From Fidelibacterota bacterium (lineage in GTDB: Bacteria; Fidelibacterota; Marinisomatia; SCGC-AAA003-L08; D37C17), in the NCBI GenBank assembly GCA_002717625.1, contig PBEF01000015.1, positions 25,052 through 89,051 of the forward strand: a DNA stretch of 64,000 nucleotides, in the 5' to 3' direction. Under the pieces are notes generated by a model. The model did no database searches and was not told the DNA's origin. It was given only the letters and a program-made list of their open reading frames with translations. Shown in pieces: positions 48,725 to 58,235 of the stretch (position 1 is its first letter; every line of letters begins with the position of its first letter). A program made the translations under genes and the position numbers.

Positions 48725-50902
48725 TTAGCCTAAGATTAGGCCAACAACGGCAACTATATCAACAACATTAATAATGGTATCTCCATTTAAATCAGCAGCA
48801 CAAATTTGGTTTTCAGAATATTCTATTGTTCCTAGAATATATCCAACAAGAGATACTACATCAACAACATTGAGAATTCCATCTCCATTTGTATCACCAT
48901 TAGCAGTACATTCTACATTTTCACATGTTTCTTCACAGCCTCCTGCGCAGAGAGATATGGTCATATCAGCATCTGAAACTGTAAATCCATAGTTAGCATA
49001 TTCATCAGATGAATCCCAATCACATTCTATTGGAGCAGAGAATTGAGTTGAATTTCCCCAGATATCATTCCACCATTCATTAGCTGAAGTATCAACACAT
49101 AAAATTGTATATTCATATTCACCATTAGTGATAAAGGTTGTCATTCCATTATCAGTATGAGCTCCCCAGCCTGACCAGTTATCAAACGTGCCTGTTACAC
49201 TGACAAATCCACATTCATCTACACCATCAATATCAAAAGTAATAGCATATTCAATATTATTGTCAGAGCATATTCCATCTATATCTTCTATAGGTTCATC
49301 ACAATTATCTGGACCGCAAGCTGTTGGATATAATTCAGCACCAAAACAAGTTAATACTTCTGCACATATTAAATCAGGATTACAATCTAAAGAACAAGTG
49401 TCTTCACAGCTTCCAGCACAATAAGAAATATCAATATCTGAATCTGTTATACTAAATCCATAATTTCCATATTCATCAGAATTATCCCAATCGCATTCTG
49501 ATCCAATATCTGGTCCTAGTTGAGTTCCCCAACCTGAAAAATTATCAGCTACACCACTACAAAAAACAACAAATTCATAATCTCCAGAAGATACATCTTC
49601 TAAAGTTCCTGTAAAGATATTATCATTGTCATCATCACTTAATGTTAAGCACCATCCTGGCCAATCTCCACTTTCTGTTGCACACCAAGAACCATTAACA
49701 CCACATTGATCATAGTCTGTATTTGGTAATTCTGTATAATTAAAGTCTATTGAAAAATTAACATCTGCAAGAACAAGCTCACATGAATTAAATGTATCTA
49801 TTTCAGTAGTTATTGGTTCTAAAGTGCAATCTCCACTTTCATCTATTTCACAACTTGGTACTTGAAATTCTCTATTATTACAATCAGGTCCTGGAAAATC
49901 ACATGTTGAATCAGGGTTATTCCCACATGAGCCTATACTACTATTTGCTTCAACAGATGTTCCATTAACAAATTTATATTCTATAGTATCATCGCTTAAA
50001 ACACTAATTGTAGTTGTGTAGATTCCATCTCCATCATTATCTAGCATAATAGTTGGTAAAATTTCTGTAGTCCATGGGATGATTTGAAAATTTCCAATCA
50101 TATAGACATTATCTAAGACATTTTCATTACTCATATCAACATTAAATGTTACATCTACTTCAGCTGGAGGCTGACAGGTTTCCCAACATGTTCCAAAGCA
50201 ATATGGGCCAAGAAGCAAATCTTGTTCTTCTAATATAAAGCCATAATTACCATATGAATCTCCTTGCAGCCAATCACAATCACTTCCTACTGGTGCGTTA
50301 CCTTGTAATCCATCCCAACCATTAGTAGTGAAAATATATTCATATTCTCCAATTGGTAATTCTAGAGTAAGCTCCCAGATATCATCGCCATTAAAATCGC
50401 TCATAGGATTACAATATCCGCACCATCCATTAAGTGTTCCTTGTATATAAACAATATCATCATTAGATAAATTTTGATCACTCATATCTACTTGAAAAGT
50501 AACATTAGAATATATAGTTTCAATACATTCCTCAGTACATCCTCCAAAGCAAACTACATCTAGGGTTATATCCATATCATTTTCAACAATAAGTTCTCTA
50601 TCACCCCATTGCCCAACTTCACATTCCTGAGGGACTTCTTCCCAACCATTACCCGTATTCCAATCGTCCCACCATCCATTTCTAAATTTATAAGTATAAG
50701 ATCCTGGTTCTAAATCTAATGTGTAAGACCAAATATTATCTTCATTATCATCAGTCATGATAAATCCAGCATCTGGATATAAATGTCCCATCCATAATGT
50801 AGGTCCTTCATTTCCAACATCTTGCTCTTCCATATTAACATTAAACGTTATGTTTGCTGTAAATGTAAAAGTTGTAAAAATTAATATAAATAATATTTTC
50901 AT
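48725..50902 (-). CDS. Secreted multi-module glycan-binding-like protein with dockerin-like C-terminus
   Basis: The ATG ending at 50902 has Shine-Dalgarno GGAG and gives signal peptide ILFILIFTTFTFTA. About five copies of an immunoglobulin-like module follow: NVxM, GTLNGWxxxCNPMSD, DDIWELTLELPIGEYEYIF, GSDCDWxxxDxYGNYGF and CxGxCxETC. These resemble CBM20/48-type starch-binding folds. The same module opens two GH16 enzymes nearby. A two-part dockerin-like module ends the protein (GDTNGDGILNVVDVVSL, ADLNGDTIINVVDIVAV). There is no catalytic domain. It is likely a surface glycan-binding protein, possibly filling the role of the missing SusD. Confidence 0.75.
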   Translation of the reverse strand: MKILFILIFTTFTFTANITFNVNMEEQDVGNEGPTLWMGHLYPDAGFIMTDDNEDNIWSYTLDLEPGSYTYKFRNGWWDDWNTGNGWEEVPQECEVGQWGDRELIVENDMDITLDVVCFGGCTEECIETIYSNVTFQVDMSDQNLSNDDIVYIQGTLNGWCGYCNPMSDFNGDDIWELTLELPIGEYEYIFTTNGWDGLQGNAPVGSDCDWLQGDSYGNYGFILEEQDLLLGPYCFGTCWETCQPPAEVDVTFNVDMSNENVLDNVYMIGNFQIIPWTTEILPTIMLDNDGDGIYTTTISVLSDDTIEYKFVNGTSVEANSSIGSCGNNPDSTCDFPGPDCNNREFQVPSCEIDESGDCTLEPITTEIDTFNSCELVLADVNFSIDFNYTELPNTDYDQCGVNGSWCATESGDWPGWCLTLSDDDNDNIFTGTLEDVSSGDYEFVVFCSGVADNFSGWGTQLGPDIGSECDWDNSDEYGNYGFSITDSDIDISYCAGSCEDTCSLDCNPDLICAEVLTCFGAELYPTACGPDNCDEPIEDIDGICSDNNIEYAITFDIDGVDECGFVSVTGTFDNWSGWGAHTDNGMTTFITNGEYEYTILCVDTSANEWWNDIWGNSTQFSAPIECDWDSSDEYANYGFTVSDADMTISLCAGGCEETCENVECTANGDTNGDGILNVVDVVSLVGYILGTIEYSENQICAADLNGDTIINVVDIVAVVGLILG

Positions 50903-50922
50903 TGTTTTTTCTCCTATCAAAA

Positions 50923-52521
50923 TCAACTAAATATATACCAAATAATTAATACGAATATAATTAGTAGAAATGTTAATGATTTATCAATTTTTAAGTCTTC
51001 AGCATCCTTAGTATCTGATGATGTATAAATTACGTTTTTAATTTTTTCATAATCAGGTTCTGGTGTCATATAACTTATAATTAACATAATTCCAGAACAG
51101 ATTAAAAATAAATATAGTGCAAAATGTAAAAAATGTGGCTGTGTAAGTAAGTTGGCCCAACCCATTATTTCGCTAATTAATCTCCCTAGTCCAAGTAAAG
51201 CCCCTGTATAAAAAGCCATCATAACACCTTGCGAGTTAATTCTTTTAATAAACAATCCTAATAGAAAGGCTGCAGCAATAGGCGGAGAAATATAAGCTTG
51301 AATACCTTGTATATATTGGAAAAGTCCCCCTCCAGATAAAGATTTTTGAAAAGGAATCCATAGCATTCCAGTTATTACCAGTACTCCTGTTGCAATTTGT
51401 CCAACTCGAACTAGCTTTTTTTCTGATTCTTCTGGATTGTATTTTCTATATATATCCCATGTTATTAGAGTAGAACAAGAATTAAAAACAGATGACAATG
51501 AACTCATTAGTGCTGATAAAATACCTGCAGCAACTAATCCTCTTAATCCAACAGGAAGAAGAAATTGAACCATTGCAGGAAGAGTTCCTGAACTGATGGC
51601 ATTTCCTTCTGCATCTAATGCTAATTTAAATGCTGAATTTGGATCATTATGCAATGTATAGGCAATCATTCCAGGTAATACAAAAATAAACATTGGTGTT
51701 AATTTTAAAAATCCTGCAAAAATAGTTGCTTTTCTACCTGTACTTTCATCTTTAGCTGCTAAAACTCTCTGAACTATAAATTGATCTGTACACCAATACC
51801 AAATACCTAAAATAGGTGCTCCAAATAAGATTGCTGTCCAAGGATAGTTTGCATCAGATGCAGACCTCCATAGACTCATAAACCCTTCTCCAGAATTAGC
51901 TACGACGTTATTCCATCCTCCTGCAGCATCAAGTCCAAATATAGTAACTAAAATAGATCCACCTAAAAGTAAAAACATTTGAATTGTATCTGTATAGATT
52001 ACGGCTTTTAATCCTCCTAAAATTGTATAAAAACCTGTGACAACTACCACAATAATTGCTCCAGTCCAAAAATCAATTCCTAATAATGTTTCAAATACAA
52101 TAGCTCCTGCAAAAATAGTTACAGATATTTTAGTAATAACATATGCGAAGATAGACACTAGAGATAGATACATACGTGCAGATGGGGAAAATCTAATTTC
52201 TAAAAATTCAGGCATAGTTGTCACACCGCTTTTTTTATAGAATGGTACAAATACCCAGCCTAATGTTAATAACATAAAAGCAGCAAGTATCTCAAATTGT
52301 GATTCTATTAGACCTTTTTTAAAACCACTTTCTGCCAAGCCTACTAAGTGTTCTGAACCAATATTTGAAGCAAATAAAGATGCTCCAATAACAAACCAAC
52401 CTAAATTTCTGTTTGCTAAAAAATATTCTGATGTATCTTCTTTGCTTCTAGACGAGTATATACCTACACCAAGTATAATGGTAAAATATAAGCCTAAAAC
52501 TAAAAAATCTAAAAATTCCAT
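50923..52521 (-). CDS. Sodium:solute symporter (SSS/SGLT family)
   Basis: The 532-residue protein has about 13-14 membrane helices. SGLT-type signatures are RNLGWFVIGASLFASNIGSEHLVGLAESG, the long GFYTILGGLKAVIYTDTIQMFLLLGG and PVGLRGLVAAGILSALMSSLSSVFNS. The family imports sugars or other small solutes with sodium, which suits a marine cell. Its place between the glycan-binding protein and the GH3/GH16 genes points to glucose or a glucoside. Confidence 0.9.
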   Translation of the reverse strand: MEFLDFLVLGLYFTIILGVGIYSSRSKEDTSEYFLANRNLGWFVIGASLFASNIGSEHLVGLAESGFKKGLIESQFEILAAFMLLTLGWVFVPFYKKSGVTTMPEFLEIRFSPSARMYLSLVSIFAYVITKISVTIFAGAIVFETLLGIDFWTGAIIVVVVTGFYTILGGLKAVIYTDTIQMFLLLGGSILVTIFGLDAAGGWNNVVANSGEGFMSLWRSASDANYPWTAILFGAPILGIWYWCTDQFIVQRVLAAKDESTGRKATIFAGFLKLTPMFIFVLPGMIAYTLHNDPNSAFKLALDAEGNAISSGTLPAMVQFLLPVGLRGLVAAGILSALMSSLSSVFNSCSTLITWDIYRKYNPEESEKKLVRVGQIATGVLVITGMLWIPFQKSLSGGGLFQYIQGIQAYISPPIAAAFLLGLFIKRINSQGVMMAFYTGALLGLGRLISEIMGWANLLTQPHFLHFALYLFLICSGIMLIISYMTPEPDYEKIKNVIYTSSDTKDAEDLKIDKSLTFLLIIFVLIIWYIFS

Positions 52522-52623
52522 AGAGTTACTCCTAATATTATTTTAAATTAGAGGATTATTGTGCGCTTAATATAATAATATTTCCAATAAAATTTTAATT
52601 ATTAATAGAGGTATATCAAATCT

Positions 52624-54423
52624 ATGAAAATATCAAAATACATATATATATTTATATTTGTTTCTTTTTTATTCCCTAAAAAATCTATAGATAAAAAGGT
52701 TGCTAATTTGCTTGATAAAATGACTATGGATGAAAAAATTGGGCAAATGACACAAGTAGATAGACGATTTTTAAATCCACAAGACATTATTGATTTTGGA
52801 ATAGGTTCTATTTTAAGTGGTGGTGGCTCTGTTCCTGAAGACAATTCGATTGAAGGCTGGGCTAATATGTATGATTCATATCAAGAATTAGCGCAACAAA
52901 CACGATTAAAGATTCCTTTAATTTATGGGATAGATGCAGTGCATGGACATAATAATGTTAAAGGTGCAACTATTTTTCCTCACAATATAGGTCTTGGCTG
53001 TACTTTTGATAAAAAATTAGTTTACAAAGTTGCTGATATAACAGCTAGAGAAGTTGCAGCAACAGGTATTGATTGGAATTTTGCTCCTTGCCTTGCAATC
53101 CCTCAAGATGAAAGATGGGGAAGATATTATGAAGGATATTCTGAGGATCCAGACTTAGTAGCTGATTTGGGAACAGCAACAATTAAAGGCTATCAAAATA
53201 AATTAGGAAAAAAACATTCTATTGCAGCATGTGCAAAACATTTCATAGGAGATGGCTCTACTCTTTGGGGTACAGGAGATAATGATTATAAAATTGATCG
53301 TGGAAATGCTGTTATTAGCGATGAAGAGTTATATAATAAACATTTAATTCCATATCAAAAAGCAATTGATAATGGAGTATTAACAGTTATGGCTTCATTT
53401 AATAGTTATAATGGGCTCAAGTGTCATGCTAGTGGATATTTATTTAATGATTTACTTAAAGAAGAATTAGGTTTTGAAGGCTTTGTAATATCTGATTGGA
53501 GAGGAATTGATGAAATACCTGGAGATTATAAGTCTGATATTATAACATCTATTAATGCGGGTATTGATATGGTTATGGTTCCTGGAGATGTTATTTGGGG
53601 CGGTCAAGATTATCATGATTTTTTAAGATTATTTAAGGAAAGTGTTTTAGAAGGTTCAATATCTGAAGAAAGAATTAATGATGCTGTGAGTAGAATTTTA
53701 AAAGTTAAATATATGATGGGTTTATTTGATAATCATTATGCAGATAGAAGTTATATTGATGATTTTGGTTCTAGCAAACATAGAGATGTTGCAAGAGAAG
53801 CAGTTAGAAAGTCTATTGTATTATTAAAAAATGAAGGGATACTCCCTTTATCAAAGGATGTGAAGCATATTCATGTTGCAGGTTTAGGGGCTAATGATAT
53901 TGGAATGCAATGTGGTGGATGGACTATGGAATGGCAAGGTAAATTAGGTGATATTACAAAAGGAACCACAATATTAGAAGGAATTCAATCTGCTGTATTA
54001 AATAATTCTAAAGTAACTTATGATATTAATGGTGAAAATGGACAAAATGCAGATGTAGGTATAATAGTTATAGGTGAAAAGCCATATGCTGAAGGTGTAG
54101 GAGATAGAGAAAATTTAAATCTATCAGAAGAAGATATAGCAACTTTAAAAAATATGCAAAAGTATAATTATCCATTAATTGTTATTATGCTTTCAGGAAG
54201 ACCATTGATGATAAGTGATCAAATAAATAATTGGGATGCTTTTCTTGCAGCATGGTTGCCTGGTACTGAAGGTGATGGAGTATCAGATGTCTTATTTGGA
54301 GACTATAACCCAACGGGAAAATTATCATTTTCATGGCCAAATTCGATATCTCAGATACCACATGATTATCAAGATAAAAAGAATCCTGCCTTATTTGATT
54401 ACAAGTATGGTTTGAATTATTAA
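52624..54423 (+). CDS. Glycoside hydrolase family 3 beta-glucosidase, exported
   Basis: After a signal peptide (IFIFVSFLFP), the GH3 N-terminal TIM barrel has MTMDEKIGQMTQVDRR, IDAVHGHNNVKGATIFPHNIGLG, AACAKHFIGDG and the nucleophile Asp in FEGFVISDWRGID. The C-terminal alpha/beta sandwich has RKSIVLLKNEGILPL, VIGEKPYAEGVGD and GRPLMI. 599 residues, and no fibronectin III tail. It would release glucose from beta-gluco-oligosaccharides in the periplasm. The GH16 start follows the stop immediately. Confidence 0.94.
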   Translation: MKISKYIYIFIFVSFLFPKKSIDKKVANLLDKMTMDEKIGQMTQVDRRFLNPQDIIDFGIGSILSGGGSVPEDNSIEGWANMYDSYQELAQQTRLKIPLIYGIDAVHGHNNVKGATIFPHNIGLGCTFDKKLVYKVADITAREVAATGIDWNFAPCLAIPQDERWGRYYEGYSEDPDLVADLGTATIKGYQNKLGKKHSIAACAKHFIGDGSTLWGTGDNDYKIDRGNAVISDEELYNKHLIPYQKAIDNGVLTVMASFNSYNGLKCHASGYLFNDLLKEELGFEGFVISDWRGIDEIPGDYKSDIITSINAGIDMVMVPGDVIWGGQDYHDFLRLFKESVLEGSISEERINDAVSRILKVKYMMGLFDNHYADRSYIDDFGSSKHRDVAREAVRKSIVLLKNEGILPLSKDVKHIHVAGLGANDIGMQCGGWTMEWQGKLGDITKGTTILEGIQSAVLNNSKVTYDINGENGQNADVGIIVIGEKPYAEGVGDRENLNLSEEDIATLKNMQKYNYPLIVIMLSGRPLMISDQINNWDAFLAAWLPGTEGDGVSDVLFGDYNPTGKLSFSWPNSISQIPHDYQDKKNPALFDYKYGLNY

Positions 54424-55503
54424 ATGTACCTTTTTGCTTTATATTGCTTATTGGTTTTTTTTATTGGATGTGAAACATCGGTTGATGATTATAATCCTTT
54501 AAATTTTTCTTGTTTAGAATCTCCAGGCTTAGTTTTAGATCTAACAGGCACATGCTGTTTACCTGAAGAGCGTGATTGTACAAATATTTGTTTTGGAACC
54601 AAACAGGCTGATAATTGTAATGTCTGTGGTGGTAATAATTCTTCTTGTGATATTGCTGGCTGTAATGATCCCCTAGCTCAAAATTATGATGATGGATCTA
54701 CCAGTAATCACAATTGCATATATGATCAAATTGATGATGGTTGGAAATGGGTATGGGGAGATGAATTTAATACTGATATTCTAGATGCGACAAAATGGGA
54801 GCATCAATTTGGGACTGGAACTGATTATGGTTTGTATTTGTGGGGGAATAATGAAGATCAGTATTATACAGATACCCCTAACAATATTCATTTTGATTCT
54901 TGTGGCTCTGATAAATACTGTTTGATTATTGCTGCTCAGCGTGAAACTTATTTTGAATCAGAATATACATCTGCTAGAATTAGATCTGTTGGTTCTGGAA
55001 TTAGGACTTATGGTAGAGTTGATATTAGAGCAAAATTACCTTTAAGTGATGGAACTTGGCCTGCTTTTTGGATGTTGCCTGAAAAATCAGTTTATGGTGG
55101 TTGGCCTGCAAGTGGAGAAATAGATATTATGGAGCATATTGGATGTGATGCTGGAACTATACACGGCTCTATTCATTGCAATAATTATAATCATCAAAAC
55201 GAGAATGGAATTCAAAAAACTGGTTCAAAAGACAATATAAATATTCAAGATTTTAATGTTTATCGTATAGATTGGGATGCTCAATCTATAAAATGGTATA
55301 TTAATGATATTCTTTATTATCAATATGATAATGATACTACAGGTATTGATAGCTGGCCCTTTAATCAAGATTTTTATCTTATTATAAATTTGGCAATAGG
55401 TGGTGTTTGGGGTACTCTGGATGGAACGTGCCCGATTGATTATGGTTCTTTCCCTCAATCAATTCAAATTGATTATGTAAGGTTTTTTGAAAAGATAGAT
55501 TAG
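54424..55503 (+). CDS. GH16 beta-glucanase (laminarinase-type) lipoprotein
   Basis: The N-terminus LYCLLVFFIGCETS has a lipobox (FIGC), so the enzyme is probably membrane-anchored on the outer membrane. A short Cys-rich spacer (CNVCGGNNSSC, GCNDPLAQNYDDG) leads into the GH16 domain from about residue 105: WKWVWGDEFNTDILDATKWE, YGRVDIRAKLPLSDGTWPAFWMLP and catalytic SGEIDIMEHIG (ExDxxE with a beta-bulge, the laminarinase type). Expected substrate: beta-1,3-glucan. Its 4 bp 3' overlap with the opposite-strand GH16 gene is notable. Confidence 0.92.
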   Translation: MYLFALYCLLVFFIGCETSVDDYNPLNFSCLESPGLVLDLTGTCCLPEERDCTNICFGTKQADNCNVCGGNNSSCDIAGCNDPLAQNYDDGSTSNHNCIYDQIDDGWKWVWGDEFNTDILDATKWEHQFGTGTDYGLYLWGNNEDQYYTDTPNNIHFDSCGSDKYCLIIAAQRETYFESEYTSARIRSVGSGIRTYGRVDIRAKLPLSDGTWPAFWMLPEKSVYGGWPASGEIDIMEHIGCDAGTIHGSIHCNNYNHQNENGIQKTGSKDNINIQDFNVYRIDWDAQSIKWYINDILYYQYDNDTTGIDSWPFNQDFYLIINLAIGGVWGTLDGTCPIDYGSFPQSIQIDYVRFFEKID

Positions 55504-56846
55504 TTTACAATAAGGTTTACTATACTAACAACATCTACAATATCTAGATTTCCATCGGAGTTTAAATCGGAGCAATTATTGATTTCGAGATTATTAATAC
55601 CATTAAGTATATAATCTACAAGCTGTACAATATCTACAACATCTACTGATCCATCTTGTGATATATCACCATAAACACATGAACTTTTTTGGTAAACTCT
55701 AACATAATCAATTTCTAATCGTTGAGGAAATAAATCATTGTCTGTATTACATTGCATAAAGTGACTACCTACAGCTAGATTTAATATAATATAGAATTCT
55801 TGGTCATATGGCCATTGTTGCCATCCACCACTTGTTTTAAAGTAAGTTCCTAAATATTCTTCATCTACATAAAAATTTAATTCATTTTCATTCCACTCAG
55901 CTTCATATATATGAAATTCTTGTGTTGCGTTTGTATAAGTGCTGTAGCTAGTAGGAGGAATGCCTCCATTCCAGTTGTATGTGTTATTATGAACTGTAGC
56001 ATGAACATGGTCATTATCGCAACCATAATGTTCCATAATATCTATTTCTCCGCTATTTGGCCATCCTCCATATACGGAATTAGTTGGCATCATCCAAAAT
56101 GCTGGCCATGTTCCTCCTGCATTTGGAACTTTTATTCGAGCAGAAATTTTTCCATAAGTCCAATCACCTTTATCCTTTGTTGTCATTCTTGCAGAAGTAT
56201 AGTTCGATCCAGAATAATTTTCAAATAGAGCTTGAATGACTAGTTTTCCATCCTCAATAAAAGCATTTTCACTTCTAGCTGTATAGTATTGGTGTTCACC
56301 ATTTCCCCAGCCCCAGCTCCCTGTACCTATTTGGAAATTCCATTTTGACTGGTTAATTATATCCCCATTAAATTCATCACTCCAAACCAAGGTATATTCT
56401 CCATCATTTTGATTATTACTATCATCATTATTTTCACATATATTATTACAGGTACCTGCGCAATATGACTGTTCTATATTGTTGGAAGATATTGTGAAGC
56501 CATAGTTTGCCCATTCATCATCAGGATTAAAATCACAATTAGAGCCTAAAGGAGCATTGATTATTTGTCCCCATCCAGACCATCCATCTGCAGATCCTGT
56601 AGTTGCAATCACATATTGATATGTTCCATCTTCAATATTTAGATCACCAGTGAAAATTTGATCATTATCTTGATCAGTTAACGTAACCCCCCATCCAGCC
56701 CAATCATTCCAGCTCCCATTTATTACAATATTATCATATTGATCATTAGGAAAATTTTGATTAGACATATCTATATTAAATGTTACTGTAGCTGATATAG
56801 CTAATGAAATCATTAAAATATATATAGTAAGAGTATTTTTAATCAT
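55500..56846 (-). CDS. GH16 beta-glucanase with N-terminal binding-like module and dockerin-like C-terminus
   Basis: In order: signal peptide (LTIYILMISLAISA); one copy of the module shared with the 48.7 kb protein (VTFNIDMSNQNF ... GSNCDFNPDDEWANYGF ... CAGTCNNIC); a GH16 domain from about residue 150 (YTLVWSDEFNGDIINQSKWNF, GGTWPAFWMMP, catalytic SGEIDIMEHYG); and a two-part dockerin-like module (GDISQDGSVDVVDIVQL, SDLNSDGNLDIVDVVSI). It is laminarinase-like, with the ExDxxE bulge motif. It is secreted rather than lipidated, so it differs in location from the neighbouring GH16 lipoprotein. Confidence 0.92.
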   Translation of the reverse strand: MIKNTLTIYILMISLAISATVTFNIDMSNQNFPNDQYDNIVINGSWNDWAGWGVTLTDQDNDQIFTGDLNIEDGTYQYVIATTGSADGWSGWGQIINAPLGSNCDFNPDDEWANYGFTISSNNIEQSYCAGTCNNICENNDDSNNQNDGEYTLVWSDEFNGDIINQSKWNFQIGTGSWGWGNGEHQYYTARSENAFIEDGKLVIQALFENYSGSNYTSARMTTKDKGDWTYGKISARIKVPNAGGTWPAFWMMPTNSVYGGWPNSGEIDIMEHYGCDNDHVHATVHNNTYNWNGGIPPTSYSTYTNATQEFHIYEAEWNENELNFYVDEEYLGTYFKTSGGWQQWPYDQEFYIILNLAVGSHFMQCNTDNDLFPQRLEIDYVRVYQKSSCVYGDISQDGSVDVVDIVQLVDYILNGINNLEINNCSDLNSDGNLDIVDVVSIVNLIVN

Positions 56847-56922
56847 TTAACTCATTAAGATAGTTCAATAGTATTAATTTAACATTGCATATTTTATAAA
56901 AAATAATGCAATATATATTAAT

Positions 56923-58233
56923 ATGAAAAGAGTATTAAAAATATTACTATGTGTAACAATGCTAGGTATATCATACCCCTATTGTGTTACATTTAATTTA
57001 GATTTAAATGATTTTACTGATAGTCCAGATGGTAATTGGGTTGTTAGGGCAAATGGCAATTGGAATAATTGGGGTGTTGGAATTACTTTATTTGATGATG
57101 ATGATGATGGTTTGTATACTGTTACTAATTGTAGTTTTTCAACTGGAGAATATCAATTTGTCTATGTTATTACAGGAGAATTTGACCAATGGTCTAATTG
57201 GGGGATAGTCAGTAATCCTCCTATGGGTGGAGATTGTGATTTTAATCCAAATGATACTTATGCTAATTATGGATTTTCAATACAAAATAACAATATAAAC
57301 CTTCAAACTCATAGTTGGAATTGTTGTGGCTTGAATGACTGTGATTATTGGGAGGGTTGTAATTCAGGAGCATTAGCAACAGATCAATCATATTTATATG
57401 GTCGATTTGAAGTAAGGATGAAATCTGCAGATGGAGATGGACTTATTAGTTCTTTCTTTACATATAATACAAATTGGGAGTCTGATTTAGGAAATTTAAA
57501 TTGGAATGAGATTGATATAGAAATGACAGGAAATCGTGATAATAGTGTACAATTCACAACGCATCATCCAGGAGATCCCCATTCTTGGTCAATTGGAGAA
57601 ATTGTAGAGGTAAATTTTAATCCACATTTAGATTTTCATGATTATGCTTTTGAGTGGACCCCTGATTTTATAAAATGGTTTGTTGATGGGCAGGAGGTAT
57701 ACCATCAAGGATATTCGATTGTAAATGATTTAAATTTCTCTCAAAAAATTATGATGAATTTATGGCCTGCTATATGGGAAAATTGGGCTGGAGAATGGGA
57801 TAATCAGGATACTCCAAAACATGCTTATTATGATTATGTTAAATATTATACTTATGATAGCTTAGATGGTAGTTTTAGCCTTTTGTGGGAAGATCATTTT
57901 GATTCATTTGATTCTTATATTTGGGAAGATAATTCTTCTGGTTCTTTTGGAGGGAACCTTTGTTCTTTTTCCCCATCTAATACTAATTTTTATAATGGTC
58001 ATTTAATTCTAAGCTTAACAGATATTAGTCAACAGATTGATTGCAACGAAATCACGGGAGATATTAATATTGATTCTATGGTTGATATTGTTGATATTGT
58101 AGTTCTGGTTGATACTGTTTTGAATAATAATGAATTACAAATTTGTCAAATTCTTTCATCTGATATGGATTTTAATAATGTTTTAAATGTGAGTGATATT
58201 GTATCTTTAATACATATTATTCTTAATGGTTAA
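56923..58233 (+). CDS. GH16 lichenase-type glucanase, apparently circularly permuted, with dockerin-like C-terminus
   Basis: The signal peptide and a shared binding-like module (VTFNLDLNDF ... GGDCDFNPNDTYANYGF) precede a GH16 domain that starts in the middle of the fold: YLYGRFEVRMKSADGDGLISSFFTYN, then catalytic NEIDIEMTG (ExDxE without a bulge, the lichenase type), HDYAFEWTPDFIKWFVDG and ending strand YYDYVKYYTY. After that, SLLWEDHFDSFDSYIWE and FYNGHLILSLTD appear, which normally form the N-terminus. This is the topology of the natural permutant 1,3-1,4-beta-glucanase of Fibrobacter succinogenes. A dockerin-like pair ends it. Probable substrate: mixed-linkage glucan. Confidence 0.85.
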   Translation: MKRVLKILLCVTMLGISYPYCVTFNLDLNDFTDSPDGNWVVRANGNWNNWGVGITLFDDDDDGLYTVTNCSFSTGEYQFVYVITGEFDQWSNWGIVSNPPMGGDCDFNPNDTYANYGFSIQNNNINLQTHSWNCCGLNDCDYWEGCNSGALATDQSYLYGRFEVRMKSADGDGLISSFFTYNTNWESDLGNLNWNEIDIEMTGNRDNSVQFTTHHPGDPHSWSIGEIVEVNFNPHLDFHDYAFEWTPDFIKWFVDGQEVYHQGYSIVNDLNFSQKIMMNLWPAIWENWAGEWDNQDTPKHAYYDYVKYYTYDSLDGSFSLLWEDHFDSFDSYIWEDNSSGSFGGNLCSFSPSNTNFYNGHLILSLTDISQQIDCNEITGDINIDSMVDIVDIVVLVDTVLNNNELQICQILSSDMDFNNVLNVSDIVSLIHIILNG

Positions 58234-58235
58234 AT

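Noticed and set aside
45701-50902. SusC/SusD pair
   Set aside because: The protein next to the TonB receptor has repeated Ig-like modules and a dockerin-like end, not the helical TPR fold and lipobox of SusD.
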